A stretch of 64,000 bases of DNA from positions 28,267 through 92,266 of the forward strand of contig CALWXF010000006.1 in NCBI GenBank assembly GCA_944385445.1. The letters are read 5' to 3'. Below are positions 10,785 through 19,066 of this stretch, in pieces. The stretch's first letter is position 1. Each line of letters begins with the position of its first letter. The stretch is from an uncultured Oscillospiraceae bacterium (GTDB taxonomy: Bacteria; Bacillota; Clostridia; Oscillospirales; Oscillospiraceae). A model generated the notes under the pieces. That model was not told where the DNA came from. It was given only the letters and a program-made list of their open reading frames with translations, and searched no databases. A program made the position numbers and the translations under genes.

Positions 10785-11485
10785 GAAATGAACTGCTATT
10801 GATTGTCACCCTTTTGGTTCTGTACGGCTCTGTGCTGCTGTGGTTTTTCCTGTTTGGCACCAGCGGCCTCATGGCTTTTACCGTCTTTGCCACCATTGCC
10901 GCCAACATCGAGGTGCTGATTCTGGTCCAGGCATTCGGCATGGAGATGACCCTGGGCAACATCCTCTTTGCCACCACGTTTCTGGTCACTGACATACTGA
11001 GTGAGATTGCGGGGAAAAAGCAGGCCCAACAGGCGGTATGGATTGGCATAGCCGCCAATGTCCTCTTTGTGCTGGTCTCCCAGTCCTGGCTGATGTATGT
11101 GCCTTCCGTGAACGACTGGGCTACTCCGTACATGCAGGCCATTTTCTCCAATACCCCTCGGCTTATGCTGGCCTCTCTGGCCGTGTACGCCATTGTCCAG
11201 GTGTTTGATGTGTGGCTGTATCACAAGTGGTGGGAGTTCACCCAGCGCCGCAGCGGAGATCGCCGGGCCTTTTTGTGGGTGCGAAACAATGGCTCTACCC
11301 TGATTTCCCAGTTGCTCAACGCCATTTTGTACACCCTGTTTGCCTTCTACGGCAGATATGACCTTCCTACCCTGGTGTCCATTGTCCTCTCCAGCTATGT
11401 CATTTTCATCTTCACTTCTCTGCTGGATACCCCCATTGTGTATTGGGCTCGGCTCATCCATGAAAAACGTCAGGCCGTTGGCTAA
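10781..11485 (+). CDS. yhhQ: Queuosine precursor transporter, YhhQ/VUT family
   Basis: 234 residues with about six hydrophobic membrane segments (MRNELLLIVTLLVLYGSVLLW at the start). Family marks are FATTFLVTDILSEIAGKKQAQ, the DVWLYHKWWE segment and the WVRNNGSTLISQLLNAILYT helix. YhhQ members import preQ0, preQ1 or queuine. The ATG overlaps the stop of the radical SAM gene (10781-10784), so both are made together under the preQ1-type leader. The gene ends before a strong terminator. Confidence 0.9.
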   Translation: MRNELLLIVTLLVLYGSVLLWFFLFGTSGLMAFTVFATIAANIEVLILVQAFGMEMTLGNILFATTFLVTDILSEIAGKKQAQQAVWIGIAANVLFVLVSQSWLMYVPSVNDWATPYMQAIFSNTPRLMLASLAVYAIVQVFDVWLYHKWWEFTQRRSGDRRAFLWVRNNGSTLISQLLNAILYTLFAFYGRYDLPTLVSIVLSSYVIFIFTSLLDTPIVYWARLIHEKRQAVG

Positions 11486-11493
11486 GTCAGTTT

Positions 11494-11528
11494 CCCCTCC
11501 ATGGTACAAAACCGTGGAGGGGTTTCTC
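11494..11528 (+). terminator. Terminator of the queuine-salvage operon
   Basis: Inverted repeat CCCCTCCATGG/CCGTGGAGGGG followed by TTTCTCTT. Confidence 0.85.
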
Positions 11529-11557
11529 TTGTGAAAAGATAAAAGCTATGATATAAT
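11529..11557 (+). promoter_or_regulatory. Promoter upstream of the HAD/rsmF cluster
   Basis: TTGTGA (11529-11534), 17-base spacer, TATAAT (11552-11557), 43 bases before the HAD gene. The -35 box is weak (4 of 6). Confidence 0.6.
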
Positions 11558-11599
11558 CACCAAGATTTCACAGGTTTTTACATAAAGGAGAGACAAGCA

Positions 11600-12397
11600 A
11601 TGATCAAACTGGTTGTCAGCGATATCGACGGCACCCTGCTGCCCTACGGGGAGACCAAGCTGTCTGGGGAAATCTTTTCTCTCATTGAGCAGCTCAGAGA
11701 GCGGGGGATTCCCTTCTGCCCCACCTCCGGTCGGCAGTACCACTCCATCCGCTCCCTCTTTCCCCACATCGCCGATGAGTTGTCCTATGTGTGTGAAAAT
11801 GGCGGCGTGATTTACGGGCCGGGCACCGAGGACACTGCCCCCATCTTGGGTTCTACGCCCATGGAGCGCTCCTCCGCTCTGGCTCTGGCCCGGGAGATTT
11901 TAAACTTGCCTGACAGCCAGTTGCTGATCACCGGACCTAAATATGCCTACCTGTGCCAGTGCACCCAGGACTATGTGGAGCACATGCGGGACTTCAAAGG
12001 CTTCCAACTGAAAATCGTAGAGGATGTGGAAGAGATTCCCGAGGAAATCCTCAAAGTGTCCGCATATTGTCCCCTGGGCACCAAACCCGCCGCAGAGGCC
12101 TTGGGCCCCGCCTGGTCCACGGTTTTCCACATGGCCGTGGCCGGAGAGGACTGGCTGGACTTCACCCTGGCGGACAAAGGGGTAGGCGTGCTGGGGCTAT
12201 GCCGCTCCATGGGCATTGACCCCAAGGACGTGCTGGCCTTTGGCGACAACTGGAACGATGCAGCCATGCTCTCGGTGGTGGGCCACCCCTATCTCATGGC
12301 TGCCGCAGAGCAGGGACTTCTGGACCGGTTCCCCACCACCTGCCACCGGGTGGAGGACGTGCTGCGTCACTTTTTAGATACCAACCAACTGCCCTGA
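11600..12397 (+). CDS. Cof-type HAD hydrolase (class IIB)
   Basis: 265 residues. The four HAD motifs are visible: DIDGTLLPYG (nucleophile Asp near residue 9), PTSGRQYHS, the Lys region around LADKGVGVLGL, and FGDNWNDAAML. The layout is that of Cof/YidA sugar-phosphate phosphatases; the substrate is unknown. AAAGGAGAGACAAGCA precedes ATG 11600. It is the first gene of a run with the rRNA methyltransferase, the GNAT enzyme and the MocA-like protein, all less than 30 bases apart. Confidence 0.93.
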   Translation: MIKLVVSDIDGTLLPYGETKLSGEIFSLIEQLRERGIPFCPTSGRQYHSIRSLFPHIADELSYVCENGGVIYGPGTEDTAPILGSTPMERSSALALAREILNLPDSQLLITGPKYAYLCQCTQDYVEHMRDFKGFQLKIVEDVEEIPEEILKVSAYCPLGTKPAAEALGPAWSTVFHMAVAGEDWLDFTLADKGVGVLGLCRSMGIDPKDVLAFGDNWNDAAMLSVVGHPYLMAAAEQGLLDRFPTTCHRVEDVLRHFLDTNQLP

Positions 12398-12424
12398 TCA
12401 GACCATAGAGATGGAGGACAACCC

Positions 12425-13768
12425 ATGTTTCCAGAAGGATTTCTCAAACGGCTGGAGGCCCAGCTGGGCCCGGAAGAGCTGGCGGAGTTTCTGGCGGCAG
12501 CCGAACATCCCCGGTGGGTGGCGCTGCGCCTGAACAAACTGAAAACCCACACCCCGCCCCCTCTGCCCCAGTTTGGCCTCTCCCCGGTGCCTTGGGCAGA
12601 CAGCGGTTATTACTATGACCCCGATACCCGGCCCGGACTGTCTCCTTACCATGAGGCGGGGGTGTACTACCTCCAGGAGGCCAGCGCCATGGCCCCGGCG
12701 GGACTTCTGGATGTGCAGCCGGGCATGCGGGTGCTGGACCTGTGCGCCGCCCCCGGCGGGAAGTCCTCCCAGCTGGCCGCTTTGTTGGACGGCCAGGGGC
12801 TGTTGGTGTCCAACGAAATTGAGCCCAAGCGGGCGGTGATTCTCAGCCGCAATTTGGAGCGCATGGCAGTGGCCAATGCCCTGGTGCTCAACGAGCATCC
12901 CCGCAAGCTGTCGGAGCGGTTCGTGGAATACTTTGACCGGATTCTGGTAGACGCCCCCTGTTCCGGCGAGGGCATGTTCCGCAAGGAAGAGGCGGCCTCC
13001 ACTGACTGGAGCGTGGAGACGGTGCAGATGTGCGCCCACCGCCAGGGCGAGATCCTCCACTCCGCCGCCCAAATGCTCCGCCCCGGCGGCCGCATGGTGT
13101 ACTCCACCTGTACCTTTGCCCCTGAGGAGAACGAGGGGGTCATTGCCGACTTTCTCCAGACTCACCCCGACTTTTCCCTGGTGTCCGTGGATGCCCCCTG
13201 GTTTGCACCGGGACGCCCGGACTGGGTGAACGCCCCGCCCTGCGGCTTAGAGCACACCTTCCGCCTCTGGCCCCACAAGGTCCACGGCGAGGGCCACTTT
13301 GCTGCGGTGTTGGAGCGCCAGGGGGATGCAGCAGGCCAGGACCAGCCGTTGGAGCCTGCCATTGCCGCACCCAAAGAATTGAAGGAGTTCTGTGACACCG
13401 CTGGGGTCACGCTGCCCCAGGGAAAGCTTATCTCCTTTGGAAAGAACCTGTGGATGGTCCCGGAAGATATGCCCGTCTTGAAGGGGCTCAAGGTACTGCG
13501 GGCTGGCCTGGAGCTGGGACAGCTGCTGAAAAATCGCTTCGAGCCCGCCCACGCCCTGGCCCTGTGGCTGAAAGAATCCGCCTCTCAGGTGGACTATTCG
13601 GTAGATGCTCCGGAAATTGCCGCCTATCTGTCCGGGAACACCATCCCCGGCACCCAGATAGGATGGACCCTTCTTAAGGTGGATGGCCTGTCCCTGGGCT
13701 GGGTCAAGGGCAGCAACGGCGTTTTGAAAAATCATTTTCCCAAGGGACTGCGGCGCACCTTGCGCTGA
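12425..13768 (+). CDS. rsmF: RsmF/YebU-like 16S rRNA (cytosine-C5)-methyltransferase
   Basis: 447 residues. The NOL1/NOP2/Sun catalytic domain shows YYLQEASAMAPAGLLDVQPG, the SAM loop DLCAAPGGKSSQLA, ILVDAPCSGEGMFRKE with the Pro-Cys of motif IV, and YSTCTFAPEENEGV with the catalytic Cys. After about residue 300 comes the extra C-terminal region of the RsmF group ending KGSNGVLKNHFPKGLRR. It methylates a cytosine in 16S rRNA; the exact site is inferred from the family. ATG 12425 follows GGAGGACAACCC. Confidence 0.92.
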   Translation: MFPEGFLKRLEAQLGPEELAEFLAAAEHPRWVALRLNKLKTHTPPPLPQFGLSPVPWADSGYYYDPDTRPGLSPYHEAGVYYLQEASAMAPAGLLDVQPGMRVLDLCAAPGGKSSQLAALLDGQGLLVSNEIEPKRAVILSRNLERMAVANALVLNEHPRKLSERFVEYFDRILVDAPCSGEGMFRKEEAASTDWSVETVQMCAHRQGEILHSAAQMLRPGGRMVYSTCTFAPEENEGVIADFLQTHPDFSLVSVDAPWFAPGRPDWVNAPPCGLEHTFRLWPHKVHGEGHFAAVLERQGDAAGQDQPLEPAIAAPKELKEFCDTAGVTLPQGKLISFGKNLWMVPEDMPVLKGLKVLRAGLELGQLLKNRFEPAHALALWLKESASQVDYSVDAPEIAAYLSGNTIPGTQIGWTLLKVDGLSLGWVKGSNGVLKNHFPKGLRRTLR

Positions 13769-13786
13769 ACGAGAGGAGAATTGGAT

Positions 13787-14287
13787 ATGCCAGAGTTGAC
13801 CCTTCGCCCCGCTATACCGGAGGACGCCCCGGTTTTGGCCAGAATTCAAACTGAGGCATGGAAAGCCGCCTTTGGTGGCATACTCTCTCCAGAGGCTTTG
13901 GCCCAGGCCACGAATCCGGAAGAGGCCCAAGCAATGCATGCATTTGTATTGGAACACCAGTTGGCCCACGTCTCTCTCCAGTGTATAGATGGGACACCTC
14001 AGGGAATGACGGCCTGGAGCGAAAACCGGGACAATTTAGGATGTGATACCGCCGAGCTCATCTGTATCCACAGTTTACCCCAATTTTGGGGGCATGGATA
14101 TGGAGCCCATATGATACAGCATGCGTTGGAGGAGGCGAAGCATGCCGGATATGTCCGATTGGTGCTGTGGGTATTTGAGGGCAATGAGCGGGCCCGCCGT
14201 TTCTACGAAACCCACGGCTTCCATTTGACAGAGCGGAAGCAAGAGAATTTGGGCGCAACCGAAGTGATGTACGAAATCACCTTGTAA
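13787..14287 (+). CDS. GNAT family N-acetyltransferase
   Basis: 166 residues. The GNAT fold shows LTLRPAIPEDAPVLARIQTEAWKAAF at the N terminus, LICIHSLPQFWGHGYGAHMIQHALEEA (the acetyl-CoA pyrophosphate loop is FWGHGYGAHM, a variant of Q/RxxGxG/A) and LWVFEGNERARRFYETHGF. The acceptor is unknown. ATG 13787 is preferred over a TTG at 13781 because AGGAG lies eight bases before the ATG. It is in the same run as rsmF and the MocA-like gene. Confidence 0.9.
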   Translation: MPELTLRPAIPEDAPVLARIQTEAWKAAFGGILSPEALAQATNPEEAQAMHAFVLEHQLAHVSLQCIDGTPQGMTAWSENRDNLGCDTAELICIHSLPQFWGHGYGAHMIQHALEEAKHAGYVRLVLWVFEGNERARRFYETHGFHLTERKQENLGATEVMYEITL

Positions 14288-14299
14288 GGAGGAACTTCC

Positions 14300-14878
14300 A
14301 TGGGGATTGGCTGCGTAATTTTGGCCGCTGGAAAGAGTGTGCGGTTTGGCGCAAACAAGCTGCTGGCCCCCCTGGCTGGCAAACTGCTGCTGGAGCATAC
14401 CTTGGACGCCATTCCCACCCCCTGCTTTTCCCAAGTGGTGGCGGTGGTCAGTGACCCTGAGGTGGAGGCTCTGTGCCGTCGTCATGGGGTGAAGACTGTG
14501 GCCTATGAGGGCGGCCCACAGAGCCAGTCCATCCGCCTGGGGCTGGAAGCTGTCCAGAATGCGGAGGGATGTCTGTTTGTTCTGGGGGATCAGCCTCTGT
14601 GCAGTACGGGCAGCATCCGCCGCCTGGTAGCTGCCTTCCAAACTCAGCCCCAACTGGTACATCGCTTGGCTTATCAGGGCCAGCCTTCCAGTCCCACCCT
14701 CTTTCCAGCCCATCTCTTCCCTGCTCTAATGGAACTCGCCGGAGAACATGGAGGCATGGCTGCCGTGGGAGATACCCCGGTTTTGTACACGGAGGCGGCG
14801 GGGCCCCAGGAGCTGTGGGATGCGGACACGCTGGAAAAATTAGCCAGAATTCAGCAATATTTACTGGCACACCCCTGA
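14300..14878 (+). CDS. MocA-like molybdenum cofactor nucleotidyltransferase
   Basis: 192 residues. N-terminal nucleotide loop VILAAGKSVRFGANKLLAPL (LAAGxSxRxGxxK) and FVLGDQPLCS are typical of MocA/MobA-like enzymes, which transfer CMP or a similar nucleotide to molybdopterin. It lies directly before a molybdenum hydroxylase operon, so a role in cofactor maturation for that enzyme is likely. In several Clostridia such a gene serves selenium-dependent molybdenum hydroxylases; nothing here proves selenium use. The stop codon lies inside the following terminator stem. Confidence 0.85.
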   Translation: MGIGCVILAAGKSVRFGANKLLAPLAGKLLLEHTLDAIPTPCFSQVVAVVSDPEVEALCRRHGVKTVAYEGGPQSQSIRLGLEAVQNAEGCLFVLGDQPLCSTGSIRRLVAAFQTQPQLVHRLAYQGQPSSPTLFPAHLFPALMELAGEHGGMAAVGDTPVLYTEAAGPQELWDADTLEKLARIQQYLLAHP

Positions 14879-14899
14879 TTATTACGGGGTGTGCTTTTT
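14867..14899 (+). terminator. Terminator after the MocA-like gene
   Basis: GCACACCCC/GGGGTGTGC with an A/T-rich loop and a following TTTTT; the stem overlaps the last codons of the MocA-like gene. Confidence 0.88.
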
Positions 14900-14904
14900 G
14901 TCGC

Positions 14905-14933
14905 TTTACATCCTCATGAAAGTACGGTACAAT
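14905..14933 (+). promoter_or_regulatory. Promoter of the molybdenum hydroxylase operon
   Basis: TTTACA (14905-14910), 17-base spacer, TACAAT (14928-14933), about 60 bases before the first gene. Confidence 0.75.
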
Positions 14934-14995
14934 ATATTGTGTATTGTTATGTTTGGGCCATATGATTTGAATATACAAGGTTTGGAGGAAGTGTC

Positions 14996-15787
14996 TTGTT
15001 GACCATCAGACAATATGTCCGGGCGGAGAGCCTGGAACAGGCCTACGAATTGAACCAGAAGAAGGCCAATCTCATCTTGGGCGGTATGCACTGGATGAAA
15101 ATGACCACCCGCAGTGTGGACACTGCCATTGATCTGTCCGGCCTGGGGCTGGACACCATTGTGGAGACGGACCATACCTTTGAGATCGGCTGTATGGTCA
15201 CCCTACGCCAATTGGAGCAGCACCCGGCTCTCAATGCCTGGTGTAGCCATGCTGTGGCCGATGCCGTCAAGGATATTGTGGGCGTGCAGTTCCGCAACAC
15301 CGCCACGGTGGGCGGCTCCATCTTTGGCCGCTACGGCTTCTCCGATGTGCTCACCGTTTTCCTGGCGCTGAACGCCCGTGTGGTGTGCCACCATGCCGGC
15401 GAGATCCCCCTGGAGCAGTATGCCCAGATGCCTGCTGACCGGGACATCCTGGTGAAGCTGGTGGTGGACAAGCGGCCCATGCAGGTGTCCTACCAGGCTA
15501 TGCGCCATGCCCGCACCGACTTCCCCATCCTCACCTGTGCTGTCTCCTGCGTGGATGGGGTGTGGCAGGCATCCGTGGGTGCCCGTCCCCACAAGGCGGC
15601 TCTGGTGCGAGACCAAGAGGGCCTGCTGTGCGGCGGCGTGGACGAAACCAGCGCCGCCCGATTCGGAGACTATGTGGCGGGGCAACTGAATTTTGGGTCC
15701 AACATGCGGGGCAGCGCTGCCTATCGCAGTCAGATCTGCGGCGTGCTGGTGCAGCGGGCCGTGCTGGCAGCCTGTGAGGTGAAGTGA
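14996..15787 (+). CDS. Molybdenum hydroxylase FAD-binding subunit (XdhB/CoxM type)
   Basis: 263 residues. It carries the FAD-binding marks of the CoxM/XdhB subunit: ANLILGGMHWMK, then FRNTATVGGSIFGRYGFSDVL (the T-xGG-SI FAD loop) and a C-terminal CO-dehydrogenase flavoprotein domain. It passes electrons from the Fe-S subunit to the acceptor. The start is TTG at 14996 or 14999, with GGAGG just upstream. The next gene begins one base after its stop. Confidence 0.9.
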   Translation: MLTIRQYVRAESLEQAYELNQKKANLILGGMHWMKMTTRSVDTAIDLSGLGLDTIVETDHTFEIGCMVTLRQLEQHPALNAWCSHAVADAVKDIVGVQFRNTATVGGSIFGRYGFSDVLTVFLALNARVVCHHAGEIPLEQYAQMPADRDILVKLVVDKRPMQVSYQAMRHARTDFPILTCAVSCVDGVWQASVGARPHKAALVRDQEGLLCGGVDETSAARFGDYVAGQLNFGSNMRGSAAYRSQICGVLVQRAVLAACEVK

Positions 15788-15788
15788 C

Positions 15789-16262
15789 ATGGAATTGAAA
15801 TTTGAACTCAACGGCAAGAAGATTGCCACTGTGGTGGAGGCGGACAGCCTGCTGCTGGACGTGCTGCGCTCCCTGGGCTGCGCCAGCGTCAAGCGGGGCT
15901 GCGAGAGCTCCAACTGCGGCCTGTGCACCGTGTTTGTAGATGATAAGCCGGTGCTGTCCTGTTCGGTGCTGGCTGCCCGGGTGGCCGGCCGCAAAGTCAC
16001 CACTCTGGAGGGGCTCCAGGAGGAGGCCGCCGACTTCGGAGCCTTCATCGCCGACCAGGGTGCCGAGCAGTGCGGATTCTGCAACCCCGGCCTGATGATG
16101 AACGCCATTGCCATGTTCCGGGAGAATCCCCACCCCTCCGAGGAGGAGATTCTCTCCTATCTCAGCGGCAACCTGTGCCGCTGCTCCGGCTATGAGGGAC
16201 AGCTGCGGGGCATTCAGTCCTATCTGGCTTTCAAGGATGCCCAGAAGAAAGGAGAGGTGTGA
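15789..16262 (+). CDS. Molybdenum hydroxylase 2Fe-2S subunit (XdhC/CoxS type)
   Basis: 157 residues. Both [2Fe-2S] sites are complete: the plant-ferredoxin-like site GCESSNCGLCTVFVDDKPVLSC (Cys spacing C-x5-C-x2-C...C, near residues 38-60) and the all-helical site EQCGFCNPGLMM...NLCRCSGYE. It links the molybdenum centre to FAD. It begins one base after the FAD subunit and ends four bases before the catalytic subunit. Confidence 0.95.
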   Translation: MELKFELNGKKIATVVEADSLLLDVLRSLGCASVKRGCESSNCGLCTVFVDDKPVLSCSVLAARVAGRKVTTLEGLQEEAADFGAFIADQGAEQCGFCNPGLMMNAIAMFRENPHPSEEEILSYLSGNLCRCSGYEGQLRGIQSYLAFKDAQKKGEV

Positions 16263-16265
16263 GGG

Positions 16266-18563
16266 ATGCGCCATGTGAATCAACCGGTCCGAAAAAAGGA
16301 CGCCATGGCCCTGGTCACCGGAAAACCGGTGTACACCGGGGATCTGCGGGACCCTAACGCCCTGGTGGTAAAGGTGCTCCACAGCCCCCACGCCAATGCC
16401 ATGATCGAGAATATCGACACCTCCATCGCCATGAAGGTGCCTGGCATTGAGGCCATTTTCACCTACAAAGACGTGCCTCAAAAGCGTTTTACCATGGCTG
16501 GACAGACCTATCCTGAGCCCAGCCCCTATGACCGCCTGCTGCTGGACCGCCATGTGCGATTCCACGGGGATGCCGTGGCCGTGGTGGCCGGAGAGAGCGA
16601 AAAGGCTGTGGACAAGGCCTTGAAGCTCATCAAGGTCGCTTATCAGGTGCTCCCTGCGGTGCTGGATTTCCGCACCGCCAAGGACAACCCGGTGCTGGTG
16701 CACCCGGAGGACAACTGGGTAGCGAACTGCCCGGTGGGGGCGGACAACCACCGGAACCTGTGTGCCCACGATGAGATGAGCCACGGGGACATCGAAGCGG
16801 TGTTGGCTGACTGTGATTTGGTGCTGGAGCGCACCTACCACACCAAGGCCAACAGTCAGGCTATGATGGAGACCTTCCGCACCTACACCTATATGGACAC
16901 CTATGGGCGGCTGAATGTACTCAGCTCCACCCAGATCGTCTTTCATGCCCGGCGTATCATTGCCCACGCCCTGGACATCCCCAAGTCCAAAGTGCGGGTG
17001 ACCAAGCCCCGCATCGGCGGCGGTTTTGGAGCTAAGCAGAGCTGTGTCACTGAGGTGTTCCCCGCCCTGGTCACCTGGAAGACCGGAAAGCCCGCCTACC
17101 TGGTGTATAGCCGTCAGGAGAGCCAGACTTCCGGCAGCCCTCGCCATGAGATGGAGATCACCGTGCGCATCGGAGCCATGAAGGATGGCCGCATCCGTGG
17201 CTTTGACATGTATACCCTGTCCAACACCGGAGCCTATGGTGAGCACGGCCCCACCACCGTAGGCCTGTCCGGCCATAAGTCCATTCCCCTGTATAACCGC
17301 AACCAGGAAGCCTACCGCTTCACCTATGACGTGGTGTATACCAACATGCAGGCCGCCGGAGCCTACCGTGGCTACGGCGCCACTCAGGGTCTGTTTGCCG
17401 TGGAGTCCATTGTCAACGAATTGGCAGCTGAGTTGAAGATGGACCCGGTACAGCTGCGGCTGATGAACCTCATTGCAGAGGGACAGGTGCCCCCTGCCTA
17501 CTACTATGAGCCCTGTAACGCCTGTGCCCTGGACCGCTGTCTGAAGGAAACCGCCCAGCGTATGGGTTGGGACGAGAAGTATCCCTGCCGGGATATGGGC
17601 AACGGCAAGGTGCGCAGCGTGGGCGTAGCTCTGGCCATGCAGGGGTCCAGCATTTCCAATGTGGACATCGGCGGCGCTACCATCAAGCTCAATGACGACG
17701 GCTTCTATGCCCTGACCATTGGCGCCGCTGACATGGGCACCGGTTGTGACACCATTTTGGCCCAGATGGCCGCCGAGGTCATGGAGTGCGACGTGGACAA
17801 TGTGGTGGTCTACGGTGCCGACACCGATGCCTCCCCCTATGACTCCGGCTCCTATGCCTCCTCTACCACCTACCTCACTGGGCGTGCCGTGGAGGAAGCC
17901 TGTGAGAAGCTGCGGGAGAGCATCCAGAAGATTGGTGCAGCTCTCATGAAGTGTGATGTGAAGGACACCGACTTTGACGGCAAGACGGTCCGCTGTGTCA
18001 GCGACCCCCAGCGCAGCGTCTCCCTGGTGGACGTGGCCACGGCTTCCATGGTCAACAACCAGTTTGAGACCCAGTTCACCGCCACCACCTCCTCCCCGGT
18101 CTCCCCGCCCCCCTATATGGCTGGCATGGTGGAGGTGGAGATCGACAAGGCCACCGGAGCCATTCAGGTGCTCAACTACGAGGCCACTGTGGACTGTGGC
18201 ACGGTCATCAACCCCAATCTGGCCCGGGTCCAGACTGAGGGCGGCATCGCCCAGGGTATCGGCATGGCCCTGTATGAGGACATCACCTACACCGATAAGG
18301 GCGCCATCCGGGAGGACTCCTTCATGCAGTACAAGATTCCCACCCGTCAGGATGTGGGACGTATCCATGTGGAGTTTGAGTCCAGCTATGAGCCCACAGG
18401 CCCCTTCGGTGCCAAGTCCATCGGCGAGATCGTCATCAATACCCCCTCCCCTGCCATTGCCCACGCCGTTTATAACGCCACTGGTGTGTGGCACCGGGAG
18501 CTGCCCATCACCCCGGAGAAGATTCTGCTGGGTGAGAAGTACTACGAAACATCTTCTGTGTGA
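16266..18563 (+). CDS. Molybdenum hydroxylase catalytic subunit (XdhA/xanthine dehydrogenase family)
   Basis: 765 residues, usual for a separate large subunit. The N-terminal domain a/b hammerhead (VTGKPVYTGDLRDPNALVVKVLHSPHANAMI) is followed by cofactor-binding motifs PRIGGGFGAKQ, AYRGYGATQGLFAVES and the C-terminal GPFGAKSIGEIVINTPSPA with the catalytic Glu. It oxidises a purine or other N-heterocycle; the substrate cannot be read from sequence. No in-frame TGA is seen, so selenocysteine is not used. Together with the MocA-like gene upstream it forms a self-contained unit. Confidence 0.92.
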   Translation: MRHVNQPVRKKDAMALVTGKPVYTGDLRDPNALVVKVLHSPHANAMIENIDTSIAMKVPGIEAIFTYKDVPQKRFTMAGQTYPEPSPYDRLLLDRHVRFHGDAVAVVAGESEKAVDKALKLIKVAYQVLPAVLDFRTAKDNPVLVHPEDNWVANCPVGADNHRNLCAHDEMSHGDIEAVLADCDLVLERTYHTKANSQAMMETFRTYTYMDTYGRLNVLSSTQIVFHARRIIAHALDIPKSKVRVTKPRIGGGFGAKQSCVTEVFPALVTWKTGKPAYLVYSRQESQTSGSPRHEMEITVRIGAMKDGRIRGFDMYTLSNTGAYGEHGPTTVGLSGHKSIPLYNRNQEAYRFTYDVVYTNMQAAGAYRGYGATQGLFAVESIVNELAAELKMDPVQLRLMNLIAEGQVPPAYYYEPCNACALDRCLKETAQRMGWDEKYPCRDMGNGKVRSVGVALAMQGSSISNVDIGGATIKLNDDGFYALTIGAADMGTGCDTILAQMAAEVMECDVDNVVVYGADTDASPYDSGSYASSTTYLTGRAVEEACEKLRESIQKIGAALMKCDVKDTDFDGKTVRCVSDPQRSVSLVDVATASMVNNQFETQFTATTSSPVSPPPYMAGMVEVEIDKATGAIQVLNYEATVDCGTVINPNLARVQTEGGIAQGIGMALYEDITYTDKGAIREDSFMQYKIPTRQDVGRIHVEFESSYEPTGPFGAKSIGEIVINTPSPAIAHAVYNATGVWHRELPITPEKILLGEKYYETSSV

Positions 18564-18638
18564 GTTTGTCACAGAAGGGAACCATAAAAGGGTGTATGCT
18601 CAGAGTACAAAATTCAACAAGAAAAGGAGACGTTCCTC

Positions 18639-18944
18639 ATGAATACCATTACCATCACCAAGGACAATTTTGACGCTGAGGTTCTCCAGGCCTCCCAGCC
18701 CGTGCTGCTGGACTTCTGGGCTGAGTGGTGCGGCCCCTGCCGCATGCTGGCCCCTGTGCTGGACCAGATCGCCGCTGAGCGCACCGATATCAAGGTGGGA
18801 AAGGTCAACGTGGACAACGAGCCTGAGCTGGCCCGTCAGTTCGGCGTGATGAGCATCCCTACCCTGGTGGTGATGAAGAACGGCGAGGCTGTGGCTCAGT
18901 CCGTGGGTGTGCAGCCCAAGGAAGCCATTCTCCGCATGATCTAA
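18639..18944 (+). CDS. trxA: Thioredoxin
   Basis: 101 residues with the active site FWAEWCGPCRMLAPVL (Cys near residues 31 and 34) and the cis-Pro loop MSIPTLVVMKNG. A general cytosolic disulphide reductant. AAAAGGAGACGTTCCTC precedes the ATG. It lies 75 bases after the molybdenum hydroxylase; no separate promoter of good quality was seen, so it may be read through from that operon. Confidence 0.96.
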   Translation: MNTITITKDNFDAEVLQASQPVLLDFWAEWCGPCRMLAPVLDQIAAERTDIKVGKVNVDNEPELARQFGVMSIPTLVVMKNGEAVAQSVGVQPKEAILRMI

Positions 18945-18953
18945 GACCATTTA

Positions 18954-18996
18954 GAAACCCGTAGCTGTGTTTGTCCAGCTGCGGGTTTCTCTTTTG
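18954..18996 (+). terminator. Terminator after thioredoxin
   Basis: GAAACCCGTAGCTG/CAGCTGCGGGTTTC with the tail TCTTTT. Confidence 0.9.
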
Positions 18997-18997
18997 A

Positions 18998-19026
18998 TTG
19001 CTTTTTCTGAGAAAAGCAGGTATACT
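18998..19026 (+). promoter_or_regulatory. Probable promoter of the 19067 membrane protein gene
   Basis: TTGCTT (18998-19003), 17-base spacer, TATACT (19021-19026). The -35 box is weak. Confidence 0.5.
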
Positions 19027-19066
19027 TTACATCAACTCTCTATGGATTCGAAAGGAGTTCCATGTT

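Noticed and set aside
15531-18572. 1013-codon open frame on the minus strand, antisense to the molybdenum hydroxylase genes
   Set aside because: It is the mirror of three well-recognised genes with GC-rich third positions; the predicted protein is Gly/His/Val-rich, with no known domain and no ribosome site.
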